Assembly (NCBI GenBank): GCA_016126025.1
Contig: JAEFDA010000099.1
Span: forward strand, 1 to 13,520
DNA from: Nitrososphaerota archaeon
Lineage (GTDB): Archaea; Thermoproteota; Nitrososphaeria; Nitrososphaerales; Nitrosopumilaceae
Direction: 5' to 3'
DNA: 13,520 nt
Part shown: piece after piece, positions 5,376 to 12,230 of the stretch
Layout: each line of letters opens with the position of its first letter
Numbering within the stretch: position 1 is the first letter of the stretch
The notes under the pieces: model-generated
Told to the model about the DNA's origin: nothing
Seen by the model: the letters and a program-made list of their open reading frames with translations, nothing else
Databases searched by the model: none
Made by a program: the position numbers and the translations under genes

Positions 5376-8018
5376 CTAGCTGGACGTGCAGCCGCTGAAC
5401 CCGCACTCCACGCACATGCTGCACCCTTCGGCGAATACCAGATTGCTCTTGCAGGTGGGGCACTGCATCTCGGCGGGCACCTCGCCGGGGATCGGGGGAC
5501 GCACAGCCTCCCGTTCGTACTGCCGGGGTGTCAGGGCGGCGCGGATGCGCTTTGCGGCGTACGAGTCGCCGTCTCCCTTCCCGGCGAACTTTTGCATCAG
5601 CCCGCTGGGAGCAACCTCAAACAACTTTTTGGCGTCCTTGTCGGTCATGTGCAGTACCTGGCTCTGCCGGGAGCCGTCCCTGTATACGGTGATGCCCTTG
5701 AGCCCCAGCTCGTGCGCCAGTATGTAGGCGGTCTTGACGTCCTCCACGGTGACATCATACGGCATGTTGATGGTCTTGGCGATGGCGTTGCTCACCCACC
5801 GCTGCCAGACCGCCTGGGCCATCAGGTGGTCGGACCAGTGTATGTCCATGGCCGTCACGAAGACGTCCTGCATCCACTGGGGGATCTCGTCTATGCCCCG
5901 CAGCGAGCCGTAGTTGTTGGCTATCTTCTCCAGAATGCCGTCGTTGTACAGGCCCTCCTCGTGGAGGGCCTCCTTAAGGACCTCGTTGGTGTACATGAAC
6001 TTGCCTATGGTGACCCTCTTCTCGAACACCAGGGCGAAGCTGGGCTCCATCCCGTTGGAGCAGTTGGCGATCATTGAGAGCGTCCCGGTGGGGGCCACCG
6101 TCGTGGTCAGGACGTTGCGTATGCCGTGCCGCTTTATACGGTCCACCAGCCCGTCCCAGTCATAATGGGACGGCACGTCCTCGTAGTATCCGGCGATGGG
6201 CAGGCGGCCCTCCGGGTACTCGGTCTCAGAGCAGAGCTGGAACTGGCCCCGCTCTATGGCCAGGTTCACGCTCTCGTCCATGGAATAGTACGAGAGCGCC
6301 TCTGCCAGCTTGGACTGCATCTCGTACCCCTCCTCGGAGTTGTAGGGTATGCGCATCTTGTACAGGAGGTCGGCCACCCCCATCACCCCCAAACCTATGC
6401 GTCGGGACTCCTTGGAGGCGCGGTCTATCTCCTCCACGGGGTATATGTTGACGTCCACCACGTTGTCCAAGAACCTGGTGGTCTTGCGTATCATTGACTC
6501 GTATCCCTCCCAGTCGAACTCGTAGACGCCGTCCTCCCTCCGCCGCACCAGACTGGCCAGGTTTATCGAGCCCAAATTGCAGGACTCGTTGGGGTATAGG
6601 CTCTGCTCGCCGCAGGGGTTGGTGGCCCGCAGGGGAGAGCGCCGCGCCTTGGCCATCACGTTGTACTTGTTTATGTGGTCAAAGAATATCAGTCCCGGCT
6701 CGGCGCTCTTCCAAGCCGAGTGGGCTATCTGGTCTATGAGCTGCTGGGCGTTTATCTCCTTGACGGGGGAGCGGTCCCGGGGGTTCCTCAGGACATAGGT
6801 GTTGTCCTCGGGGCGCGTGAGGGCCATCCAAAAGTCCTCCCACATCCCCACGCTGATGTTGAAGTTCTCCAGCACTCCGGGCTTGGTCTTGTTGCTTACG
6901 AACTTCTCGACGTCTGGGTGCCACACCTCCAGTATGCCCATGTTGGCGCCCCTCCGCTTGCCTCCCTGCTTCACCACCTCGGTCACCGTGTTGATTATAT
7001 TCATGAAAGAGACGGGTCCCGAGGCGACTCCGAAGGTGGAGGCCACCATGTCGCCCTCATGGCGCAGGTCCGAGTAGTTTATGCCCACGCCGCCGCCCGA
7101 CTTGAATATCAGGGCCGCGTCTGAGGTCGACTTCATTATGCCCTCCATGTCGTCCTGCATGTCCAGCACGAAGCAGGCGGAGAGCTGGCCCAGCCGCCCC
7201 CCGGCGTTCATCATGGTGGGCGAGTTGGGCAGGTATGACTGGGACACCATAATACTCATGTACTCGGTGATACGCCCCTCAAACTCGTCGAATTTTTTGG
7301 CGGCCAGCATCTCCAACACCTCCCGGAAGCCGACCTTCATGCGCCCCTGCCTAGCCAGCGACACGTAGTGGGAGATCAAGGAGCGGAAGTGCCACTTGTT
7401 GAGGTAGTACTTGCCGATGCTGAACTTGTTGTCAAAGTTGTCCAGCTTCTCCATGTATGATTCGGCCTTGGCGGTATCCTGGGAGTGGCTGCCGTCCCTC
7501 TCAAACAGCGTGGGGTCGTACAGTATGTCGCCCAGGCCCACCTGGACGGCTACCCGTTCAAAGAGCCCGGTCGGGGTTTCTATGATGCGGCTCTTGGAGT
7601 CGCGGAAGAGGTATCTGGAGGCCAGCACCCGCAGGCAGCTGGTCTCGAAGCGGCGGGAGACGGGATCCAGCGTCTTGGCATCCAGTATGCGCATCTTCTC
7701 GTCGCGTATGCGCCGCCGGTCCTGCCTGTACAGTATGTACGCCTTGGCGACCTCGCTGTGCTTGTTCTCCAGCAGCACCAGCTCCACCATGTCTTGGATG
7801 TACTCCACGTCGGGCACGATCGTCTCCGAGTACCCCTCCCGGGACATGCGGTTCACCACCTTGGATGCTAGGCGGTCGGCCGTCTTCCTGTCGGGCACCC
7901 GGCAGACCTCCATGGCCTTGTATATGGCGTTGGAGATCTTGGTCTTGTCGAACTCGGTGACGGTGCCGCTGCGCTTCTTGACGTTGCGTATTGCAGCCTT
8001 GATCTTGGCATCGCTCAT
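5376..8018 (-). CDS. nrdJ: Adenosylcobalamin-dependent (class II) ribonucleotide reductase
   Basis: Reduces ribonucleotides to deoxyribonucleotides, the source of dNTPs, using an adenosylcobalamin radical and no oxygen. Of the 880 residues, about 10-100 form an N-terminal ATP-cone (allosteric activity site, beginning KKRSGTVTEFDKTKISNAIY). The catalytic barrel follows: NSPTMMNAG (265-273), redox Cys282 in LSACFVLD, GGGVGINYS near 308, and NPCGE with radical Cys469 and Glu471. The second redox Cys480 lies in ESCNLGSIN, and the PTGTLSMIANCSNG phosphate loop comes later. The tail carries a CPTC (853-856) and CSMCVEC (866-872) ribbon, as in class II enzymes that shuttle electrons through C-terminal cysteines. 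No R2 gene lies nearby, in keeping with class II. ATG 8018 has a GAGGAG ribosome site (8031-8036) and a TATA-like box at 8076-8085. Confidence 0.95.
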   Translation of the reverse strand: MSDAKIKAAIRNVKKRSGTVTEFDKTKISNAIYKAMEVCRVPDRKTADRLASKVVNRMSREGYSETIVPDVEYIQDMVELVLLENKHSEVAKAYILYRQDRRRIRDEKMRILDAKTLDPVSRRFETSCLRVLASRYLFRDSKSRIIETPTGLFERVAVQVGLGDILYDPTLFERDGSHSQDTAKAESYMEKLDNFDNKFSIGKYYLNKWHFRSLISHYVSLARQGRMKVGFREVLEMLAAKKFDEFEGRITEYMSIMVSQSYLPNSPTMMNAGGRLGQLSACFVLDMQDDMEGIMKSTSDAALIFKSGGGVGINYSDLRHEGDMVASTFGVASGPVSFMNIINTVTEVVKQGGKRRGANMGILEVWHPDVEKFVSNKTKPGVLENFNISVGMWEDFWMALTRPEDNTYVLRNPRDRSPVKEINAQQLIDQIAHSAWKSAEPGLIFFDHINKYNVMAKARRSPLRATNPCGEQSLYPNESCNLGSINLASLVRRREDGVYEFDWEGYESMIRKTTRFLDNVVDVNIYPVEEIDRASKESRRIGLGVMGVADLLYKMRIPYNSEEGYEMQSKLAEALSYYSMDESVNLAIERGQFQLCSETEYPEGRLPIAGYYEDVPSHYDWDGLVDRIKRHGIRNVLTTTVAPTGTLSMIANCSNGMEPSFALVFEKRVTIGKFMYTNEVLKEALHEEGLYNDGILEKIANNYGSLRGIDEIPQWMQDVFVTAMDIHWSDHLMAQAVWQRWVSNAIAKTINMPYDVTVEDVKTAYILAHELGLKGITVYRDGSRQSQVLHMTDKDAKKLFEVAPSGLMQKFAGKGDGDSYAAKRIRAALTPRQYEREAVRPPIPGEVPAEMQCPTCKSNLVFAEGCSMCVECGFSGCTSS

Positions 8019-8030
8019 GCCGGATCTTTT

Positions 8031-8036
8031 CTCCTC
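8031..8036 (-). promoter_or_regulatory. Shine-Dalgarno-like GAGGAG before nrdJ
   Basis: A GAGGAG lies 12 bases before the ATG at 8018. It implies a leadered mRNA, unlike most genes in this window, which look leaderless. The spacing is on the long side. Confidence 0.45.
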
Positions 8037-8075
8037 TTTGAAATAATTAGTTGCATGACTACCCCCCGGATGGAT

Positions 8076-8085
8076 TATTAATAAA
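8076..8085 (-). promoter_or_regulatory. TATA-like box of nrdJ
   Basis: TTTATTAATA on the minus strand would place the transcript start near 8054, giving a leader of about 36 bases that includes the GAGGAG site. It is followed upstream by the AT-rich dyad array. Confidence 0.5.
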
Positions 8086-8114
8086 TTTTAGGCTGAGGGA
8101 TCCACGGAAGAATA

Positions 8115-8171
8115 TTACCAAAATAAACCATTTAAAACCATAAAATGGTATTAATTGGTAAATAGTGGAAA
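8115..8171. repeat. 10-bp-phased dyad array upstream of nrdJ
   Basis: ACCA occurs at 8117-8120, 8127-8130 and 8137-8140, exactly 10 bases apart. TGGT occurs at 8146-8149 and 8156-8159, followed by TGGA at 8166-8169. All three pairs share one symmetry centre at 8143; by hand comparison about 20 of 28 opposed positions between 8115 and 8171 are complementary. The spacing puts each half-site on the same face of the helix. It sits just upstream of the nrdJ TATA box and 9 bases after the methyltransferase stop. A multi-dimer regulator binding site is the natural reading. A T-rich termination zone for the methyltransferase gene is an alternative or additional role. Confidence 0.6.
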
Positions 8172-8180
8172 GTCATTCCG

Positions 8181-8747
8181 TCAAGCCGACCGACGATCCC
8201 GAGGCATTTTCAGCAGCAGGAAGCGGCACGTGTCTATCTCCGGGTGCATGTCCACGTTGCTGATGGGCATGGCATCGTACGCGGCCCACCGCCGGGGCAT
8301 GTCCCTGTATCTGTAGGGGCCGTCAATGAACGCCTCGTCGGGACGGTACGTCTCGCAGCTTATGATGTAGCGGCTGGACACCCGGTACATCTCCGACATG
8401 GTCGCCTCCAGCGTGGCATCGCCCAGGTAGTTGAGCAGGCGGTGCGTGAACACCATGTCCATCGACGCGTCCCCGTAGGGCAGGTCCGTGACGTCGCACA
8501 GGCGGAAGTCGGCCCGGGGCATCCGCTCCCGGGCGGCGCGGATGGCCTCCTCGTTGAGGTCGGCCCCGTGCACTGCTATGCCCTCCCCTAGCAGCCTCAG
8601 GTCTATGCCGGTGCCGCATCCGGCCTCCAGCACGCTGGAGCAGTGCAACGACGAGACCAGATCCCGCAGGAACCCGGCAAAGTTGGCATTATACCGGGAC
8701 TCGTTGGTTCGGGCGTACTCGTTCCAGTATTTGGTGTCGTAGGGCAT
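8181..8747 (-). CDS. Class I SAM-dependent methyltransferase, substrate unknown
   Basis: Protein of 188 residues. Motif I VLEAGCGTG (39-47) forms the SAM loop. Asp63 in HGADLNEEAI is the expected acidic residue at the end of strand 2 that holds the ribose. FRLCDVTDLP is the motif II/III region, and MDMVFTHRLLNYL the post-motif helix. The N-terminus YDTKYWNEYARTNESRYN is typical of small-molecule or surface-sugar methyltransferases, but no substrate can be assigned. The frame is open to 8963; ATG 8747 is preferred because the upstream reading is non-protein-like and a TATA box (8770-8777) is centred 26 bases before it. That box overlaps the stop codon of the preceding small zinc-protein gene. 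Confidence 0.85.
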   Translation of the reverse strand: MPYDTKYWNEYARTNESRYNANFAGFLRDLVSSLHCSSVLEAGCGTGIDLRLLGEGIAVHGADLNEEAIRAARERMPRADFRLCDVTDLPYGDASMDMVFTHRLLNYLGDATLEATMSEMYRVSSRYIISCETYRPDEAFIDGPYRYRDMPRRWAAYDAMPISNVDMHPEIDTCRFLLLKMPRDRRSA

Positions 8748-8769
8748 TGTAGGAGCGGACGCCCGGGGG

Positions 8770-8777
8770 CTATTTAG
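8770..8777 (-). promoter_or_regulatory. TATA box of the methyltransferase gene
   Basis: CTAAATAG is centred 26 bases before ATG 8747, predicting a leaderless transcript. It contains the TAA stop codon (8776-8774) of the upstream gene. Confidence 0.5.
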
Positions 8778-8995
8778 TCCCGCCGCAGCCCTGCCGCGAC
8801 CCGCCGGACCGTGGGACCTGGGGCCGTTTGGTCGGCGCAGCGGTCGCATCCGCAGGGGACCAGAGAGGTGTCGAAGGTGCAGTCGTGTGGCCCGTCGGAT
8901 TTGGCATCCCGGGGTATCGTTCCCATGCAGTCGGCGTGGCGTCCCTTCCGGCAGAACCAGCACACGGCGGCAGATCCGCTCCCGCAGTCCATCAT
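8774..8995 (-). CDS. Small Cys/His-rich putative zinc-binding protein
   Basis: Protein of 73 residues with an ordered metal-ligand pattern: CWFCRKGRHADC (Cys12, Cys15, His20, Cys23 by count), then HDCTFDTSLVPCGCDRC with five further ligands. Two zinc sites are plausible. Similar short Cys-rich proteins occur in thaumarchaeal genomes as far as I recall, but no function is known to me. The regular cysteine spacing, and a TATA-like CATATTCATAA (9016-9026) about 25 bases upstream, support a real gene despite its size. The start may be either of two adjacent ATGs (8995 or 8992). The C-terminal 20 residues are basic and low in complexity. It lies 26 bases upstream of the methyltransferase gene. Confidence 0.65.
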   Translation of the reverse strand: MMDCGSGSAAVCWFCRKGRHADCMGTIPRDAKSDGPHDCTFDTSLVPCGCDRCADQTAPGPTVRRVAAGLRRD

Positions 8996-9015
8996 GGTGT
9001 GTGCGGGCAGGTCCG

Positions 9016-9026
9016 TTATGAATATG
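9016..9026 (-). promoter_or_regulatory. TATA-like element of the small zinc-protein gene
   Basis: CATATTCATAA on the minus strand is centred about 25 bases before the ATGs at 8995/8992, fitting leaderless transcription. Confidence 0.35.
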
Positions 9027-9144
9027 ACGCAGCGCCGGGACGCGCCCGGTGCGGGCGGTCAGGGGGAGGCGCCTGCCAGTCCGGTGCGGGTCGGCTTGGC
9101 GCGCCAGGCCGTTATAGGAAGAGCTTGAAGCCCACTACGTATCC

Positions 9145-9227
9145 GCGCGCCCATGCCACACGGAGGCGGCAGGAATGTAAGCGGTTCCTGCATGGGCGTT
9201 CCCGGGTCCACCCTTGGATGGGCGCGC
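9145..9227. repeat. Nested inverted repeats, possible structured RNA
   Basis: GCGCGCCCAT (9145-9154) is perfectly complementary to ATGGGCGCGC (9218-9227). CGCCCATG (9149-9156) can alternatively pair with CATGGGCG (9191-9198). Within it GCAGGAA (9169-9175) pairs perfectly with TTCCTGC (9185-9191) around a 9-base loop. The two longer pairings compete, like a switching fold, but no transcript direction is evident and GC bias makes some pairing expected. Confidence 0.4.
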
Positions 9228-9265
9228 ATGGGTACCAGTGACGGCCTTCGAACGCGCAGGCCGGG

Positions 9266-9297
9266 GGGCGTGGGACGTGGCCTCAGGCGCCACGCCC
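9266..9297. repeat. GC-rich hairpin
   Basis: GGGCGTGG (9266-9273) pairs with CCACGCCC (9290-9297) around a 16-base loop. No T-tract follows on either strand, so it is not an obvious terminator. Confidence 0.35.
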
Positions 9298-9552
9298 GCT
9301 CACCGCGAGGCGGTCGGGAGAATGCGCGCCGTGCATGGCTCAAGTCCCTGTGGGCGCAGCCTGCCGGCGGGTGTGGGGCCCACCGTACCGTACGGCCGGG
9401 ACGGATATCTATTGGATTTACCTACCGTTGATTGGTATGGAGAATTAGTTGTTGGCAACATTTGGTTGGAAATGCCAATCCAAGATCGACACCTGCGGAC
9501 CGATCCATATCATACCGCCTCCCAAAGCAATTTAGCAAAGGGTCTCGGTGGG

Positions 9553-9762
9553 ATGCCAGTGAACTGGTACTTGGGCTTGGGCGGGATCGCATGCCTGGTG
9601 GTGGGGCTGGTGGGCCAAGGCTTTGAGCTGAGGCGGCTGCGCCGGGCCGAGTACGGCGACGAGATGGGATCTCCCAACTTGTTCACCGACCGCCGAAACA
9701 TCAAGTGGTACGCCCTGATAGGAACGGGGATAGCCATGTGGTACGCGGCCGAGCGCATGTAG
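9553..9762 (+). CDS. Tiny membrane protein with two predicted helices
   Basis: Product of 69 residues. A hydrophobic segment at about 4-22 (WYLGLGGIACLVVGLVG) is followed by a charged linker (ELRRLRRAEYGDEM) and a second hydrophobic stretch at about 51-65 (WYALIGTGIAMWYAA). The protein should span the membrane twice. No family recognised. ATG 9553 is chosen because the first helix starts there and an AT-rich box (around 9529-9536) lies just over 20 bases upstream; the frame is open back to 9214 but the earlier part changes composition and looks unlike protein. Its stop codon is only 2 bases from the stop of the convergent CARF-type regulator. Confidence 0.6.
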   Translation: MPVNWYLGLGGIACLVVGLVGQGFELRRLRRAEYGDEMGSPNLFTDRRNIKWYALIGTGIAMWYAAERM

Positions 9763-9764
9763 AT

Positions 9765-10571
9765 CTATGGGGTGGTTCCGTCCGGAAGAAATCGGACGGC
9801 GTTGAGTCCCTCCCCGGTCAGGGAGACCCACTGGCTCCGCCCCACCTTCTCGGTCCTGACAAAGTTCCATCGTATGAGCGGGTCGATTATGCTCCCGGTC
9901 ATGCGGGCGAGGCCGGCCGTCTCCATGTAGTGCTCCCGGCCACGGACCACCAGCACGTCGGGAGTCTCGGGGATGTGGACGGCTGCGTCGCTCACCATCA
10001 CCACCAGCCCGGCCTCCCGCAGCCTGTCCAGCAGGTCCTTCTTCCGTATGCGGTTGTCGTTGTTTCGTATGATGTGCATGGTGTTGACCAGCAGCGGAGG
10101 AGGGATCTGGACGGTGTATTGGGGCAGCGGCATGACCTCCCGCACCCCGGTGGAGAGCGGGCCGTCCCGGCGGCGGTACTCCTCGGGCTCGGCGTAGTAG
10201 GGGCGGACCCTGCCGGTGCTATTGAACATCATGCAGGCCATCATGCAGCCGACGGCCTGTATCTTGGAGCCCGACGACAGGTTGACCAGGACATGGTTCT
10301 CTCCCTCCAGGCTGATTATCTCCCGGGTGGCCCGTATTATGTCAAAGAGATCCCCGCGGTCGTGCTGTATAGTGCGCACCTCGATCTTGGCGTCCGCCAG
10401 CCCGGCCTGCACGTCCTCCAGAAAGTCCCGGGCGGTGTCGTCATGCCGGGGAATCAGGAGCCACACCCTGTCGGCGCCGTTCCGCACGGCCGGAAGCACT
10501 ATGCGGTCCTCCTCGAACCCCAGGGGGGCGGCGTGGACGCGCCGGTCGTTCAGCTGGGCGTTTCCGGACAT
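9765..10571 (-). CDS. CARF-like sensor with C-terminal winged helix (HFX_2341/DUF6293 type)
   Basis: Protein of 268 residues. The N-terminal half is Rossmann-like: HAAPLGFEEDRIVLPA, GADRVWLLIP, then VLVNLSSGSKIQAVGCMMACMMF near 108-130, whose N-S-S-G-S-K turn corresponds to the ligand loop of CARF domains. The C-terminal part (about 165-268) reads as a winged helix-turn-helix: NTMHIIRNNDNRIRKKDLLDRL, a recognition helix region, and a closing SQWVSLTGEGLNAVRFL. The family, named after the haloarchaeal HFX_2341, is regarded as a CARF-type transcriptional regulator that may sense a nucleotide second messenger. Ligand and targets are unknown here, and no CRISPR array or cas gene is present in the window. 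It lies downstream of a TPR gene on the same strand, and a TATA-like box overlaps that gene's stop codon. Confidence 0.82.
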   Translation of the reverse strand: MSGNAQLNDRRVHAAPLGFEEDRIVLPAVRNGADRVWLLIPRHDDTARDFLEDVQAGLADAKIEVRTIQHDRGDLFDIIRATREIISLEGENHVLVNLSSGSKIQAVGCMMACMMFNSTGRVRPYYAEPEEYRRRDGPLSTGVREVMPLPQYTVQIPPPLLVNTMHIIRNNDNRIRKKDLLDRLREAGLVVMVSDAAVHIPETPDVLVVRGREHYMETAGLARMTGSIIDPLIRWNFVRTEKVGRSQWVSLTGEGLNAVRFLPDGTTP

Positions 10572-10598
10572 ACGACGGCATGGTGGAGCCGTGCAGCC

Positions 10599-10604
10599 TT
10601 TATG
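10599..10604 (-). promoter_or_regulatory. TATA-like box of the CARF-type gene
   Basis: CATAAA on the minus strand is centred about 30 bases before ATG 10571 and overlaps the TAA stop (10602-10600) of the TPR gene. It suggests the regulator can be transcribed separately. Confidence 0.45.
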
Positions 10605-11352
10605 TATGCGCCCGGCCGTCCGGGCGGAACGGGTTGTCCGCGTGGGGGTCGGCGTCTCGGTACCTGTCCATCTCCTCTAGGCAGAGCTGGTGTAGCAGGG
10701 AGCATCGGTTGCGCCGGGCCTGCCGAATTATGCGCTCCATGTCGCCGTCCCGTATGCCTTGGGCAGCTAGGAACGCCTCGTCTTCCATCCCCAGGGAGCG
10801 GTACGCCCGGGCCCGGGCCTCGGCGGCCTCCCGCAGTGACGGGTCCAGGCGCAGGGCCGCATCATAGTATGATATGGACCGGCGGACTTGCCCGGTGCGC
10901 GCCAGCGAGAGGGCCCCGTTCATCAGGGCAGTGGTGTTGTGCGGGTCCAGCTTCAGGGAGCGCTCAAAGTATTCGGCAGCCTCGGCGTACCGGCCCATCT
11001 CGGCCAGCGCCAGGCCGGCGCTGTTCAGCGTCCAGACGTCGCGGGGATCCGTCTTCAGCATCTCCTCGCAGCGCTCCAGCACCTCCCCGTGCCTGTGCAG
11101 GTTCTCTAGGGCGTATATCGCGTTGCGGAGGGCGTACTGGTCGCTCCGGTCCCGTTCCAGCACGCTCCTGCAGCGCTCCAGCGCCTCCTCATACAGCCCC
11201 AAGTGTAGGCACGCCGTCGCGCAGTTCTCCAGGGCCAGCATCTCGGCGGGGTCCTTCTTCAGCCGCATGTTGCAGTAGTCGCGCAGCTCGGCGTACCGGC
11301 CCGAGTCGTACAGGGTGCTGATTACGTTGGAGGGCTCCAGCGGATCCGGCAT
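10600..11352 (-). CDS. Tetratricopeptide (TPR) repeat protein
   Basis: A 250-residue soluble protein built of consecutive 34-residue TPR units, beginning near residues 9, 40, 74, 108, 142 and 176 (the last one partial). The repeats keep the TPR pattern, for example AGLALAEMGRYAEAAEYFERSLKLDP with its Gly-Tyr turn and Ala/Pro positions. TPR arrays are protein-interaction scaffolds; the partner is not evident. The C-terminal 50 residues are charged and not repeat-like. A TATA-like GATAAA (11377-11384) is centred 29 bases before ATG 11352, giving a near-leaderless transcript. The downstream neighbour on the same strand is the CARF-type regulator, 28 bases away. Confidence 0.88.
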   Translation of the reverse strand: MPDPLEPSNVISTLYDSGRYAELRDYCNMRLKKDPAEMLALENCATACLHLGLYEEALERCRSVLERDRSDQYALRNAIYALENLHRHGEVLERCEEMLKTDPRDVWTLNSAGLALAEMGRYAEAAEYFERSLKLDPHNTTALMNGALSLARTGQVRRSISYYDAALRLDPSLREAAEARARAYRSLGMEDEAFLAAQGIRDGDMERIIRQARRNRCSLLHQLCLEEMDRYRDADPHADNPFRPDGRAHT

Positions 11353-11376
11353 CGTAGTATGTGTGAGCGGGGGTGT

Positions 11377-11384
11377 GGTTTATC
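11377..11384 (-). promoter_or_regulatory. TATA-like box of the TPR gene
   Basis: GATAAACC on the minus strand lies about 29 bases before ATG 11352 and touches the TAG stop (11386-11384) of the lyase gene. Confidence 0.45.
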
Positions 11385-12223
11385 TATTCTGCCAACTCCA
11401 GCACCGCCAGGGCGCGCTTGTAGTGCACCTCGTCGATCATCCTGCCGTCCAGCTGGATGGCCCCCCTGCCACCACCCAGGGCCCTGCGGTACTCCTCGCA
11501 GACCCGCCTTGCCCAGCGGACCTCCGGCTCGGTGGGCGCAAAGGCGCGGTGCGCGGCGTCTATCTGGTCGGGGTGTATGAGGGACTTGCCCGCGTACCCC
11601 ATGCTGCGGCCCAGCCGGCAGTCGGCACCAAAGCCAGCCGCGTCCCGGACATCCTGCCATATCCCGTCTATGGCCGGAACGCCGGCGGCGGCCGCGTCCA
11701 CCGGAACCTTGGAGCGGGCGTACAGGGCAGTTCCCGGATCCTTCGAGTACTCCATGCCCATGTCGTTGAGAAGGTCGAATATGCCGAAGACCACGCCGCA
11801 CACCCGGGGGCCGTGGGAGGCTATGGAGTACGCGTTCAGCACGCCGGCGGCCGACTCTATCGACGGCAGCAGGAGGGTGGTCGACCTCTCCAGCCTCTCC
11901 ATGGTATGGGATATGGCGTCCATCTCTTCGGTATTGTTCACCTTGGGCACCACCACGCCGTCGGGCCGCCCCCGCAGCACGCCGTCCAGATCCTCGGGTA
12001 TGCGCCCCGAGTCCGGGCTGTTGACCCGGACGAATACCTGGGAGCGGTACCCCCCGCCCCGCAGGGCGCCGGCGACCATCTCCCGGGCCTCCACCTTCCG
12101 GTCCGGCGGAACGGAGTCCTCCAAGTCCAGGCACACGATGTCCGCCTCCAGGTTCCGCGCCTTGGCAAGGAACCGGGGATTGTTCCCGGGTACAAAAATA
12201 AGGCTACGGAAGAGATCCGGCAT
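11384..12223 (-). CDS. HpcH/HpaI-CitE family lyase (malyl/citramalyl-CoA lyase-like)
   Basis: A 279-residue TIM-barrel lyase of the CitE type, which makes or splits C-C bonds of CoA esters such as malyl-CoA or citramalyl-CoA with Mg2+. Landmarks: RSLIFVPGNNPRFLAKA (6-22), LDLEDSVPP (32-40), RVNSPDS (66-72), VVPKVNNTEEM (91-101), PSIESAAGVLNA (120-131) with metal ligand Glu123, FGIFDLL (146-152) with ligand Asp150, and C-terminal GYAGKSLIHPDQID, the substrate and CoA contact segment. The length matches stand-alone CitE-like enzymes. The substrate cannot be read from sequence. It begins 7 bases after the stop of the upstream reductase, so the two form an operon; an internal TTAAAAC box (12244-12253) may also start its own leaderless mRNA. 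Confidence 0.9.
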   Translation of the reverse strand: MPDLFRSLIFVPGNNPRFLAKARNLEADIVCLDLEDSVPPDRKVEAREMVAGALRGGGYRSQVFVRVNSPDSGRIPEDLDGVLRGRPDGVVVPKVNNTEEMDAISHTMERLERSTTLLLPSIESAAGVLNAYSIASHGPRVCGVVFGIFDLLNDMGMEYSKDPGTALYARSKVPVDAAAAGVPAIDGIWQDVRDAAGFGADCRLGRSMGYAGKSLIHPDQIDAAHRAFAPTEPEVRWARRVCEEYRRALGGGRGAIQLDGRMIDEVHYKRALAVLELAE

Positions 12224-12230
12224 GCATTGG

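Larger units (their letters stand above)
8996..9552. other. 557-base region without a convincing gene; structured GC-rich part
   Basis: Open frames here are GC-driven and unlike known proteins. The region up to about 9390 is rich in inverted repeats; from about 9395 to 9552 it becomes clearly AT-richer. No tRNA, rRNA or recognised ncRNA signature was found. See the inverted-repeat features. Confidence 0.5.

Noticed and set aside
5064..6077. Plus-strand 337-residue open frame
   Set aside because: It is antisense to nep1 and the ribonucleotide reductase and has no recognisable motif.
9057..9080. GGTCAGG resembling the start of the SRP RNA helix 8 motif
   Set aside because: The following GGAAGG and AGCA elements needed for the SRP54 site are absent.
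9241..9262. TTCGAAC resembling a tRNA T-loop
   Set aside because: The flanking bases do not form a 5-base T stem and no acceptor or anticodon arm is in register.
9705..11321. Plus-strand 538-residue open frame
   Set aside because: It lies antisense to the CARF-type and TPR genes, which have clear family motifs; the long frame is a by-product of high GC.
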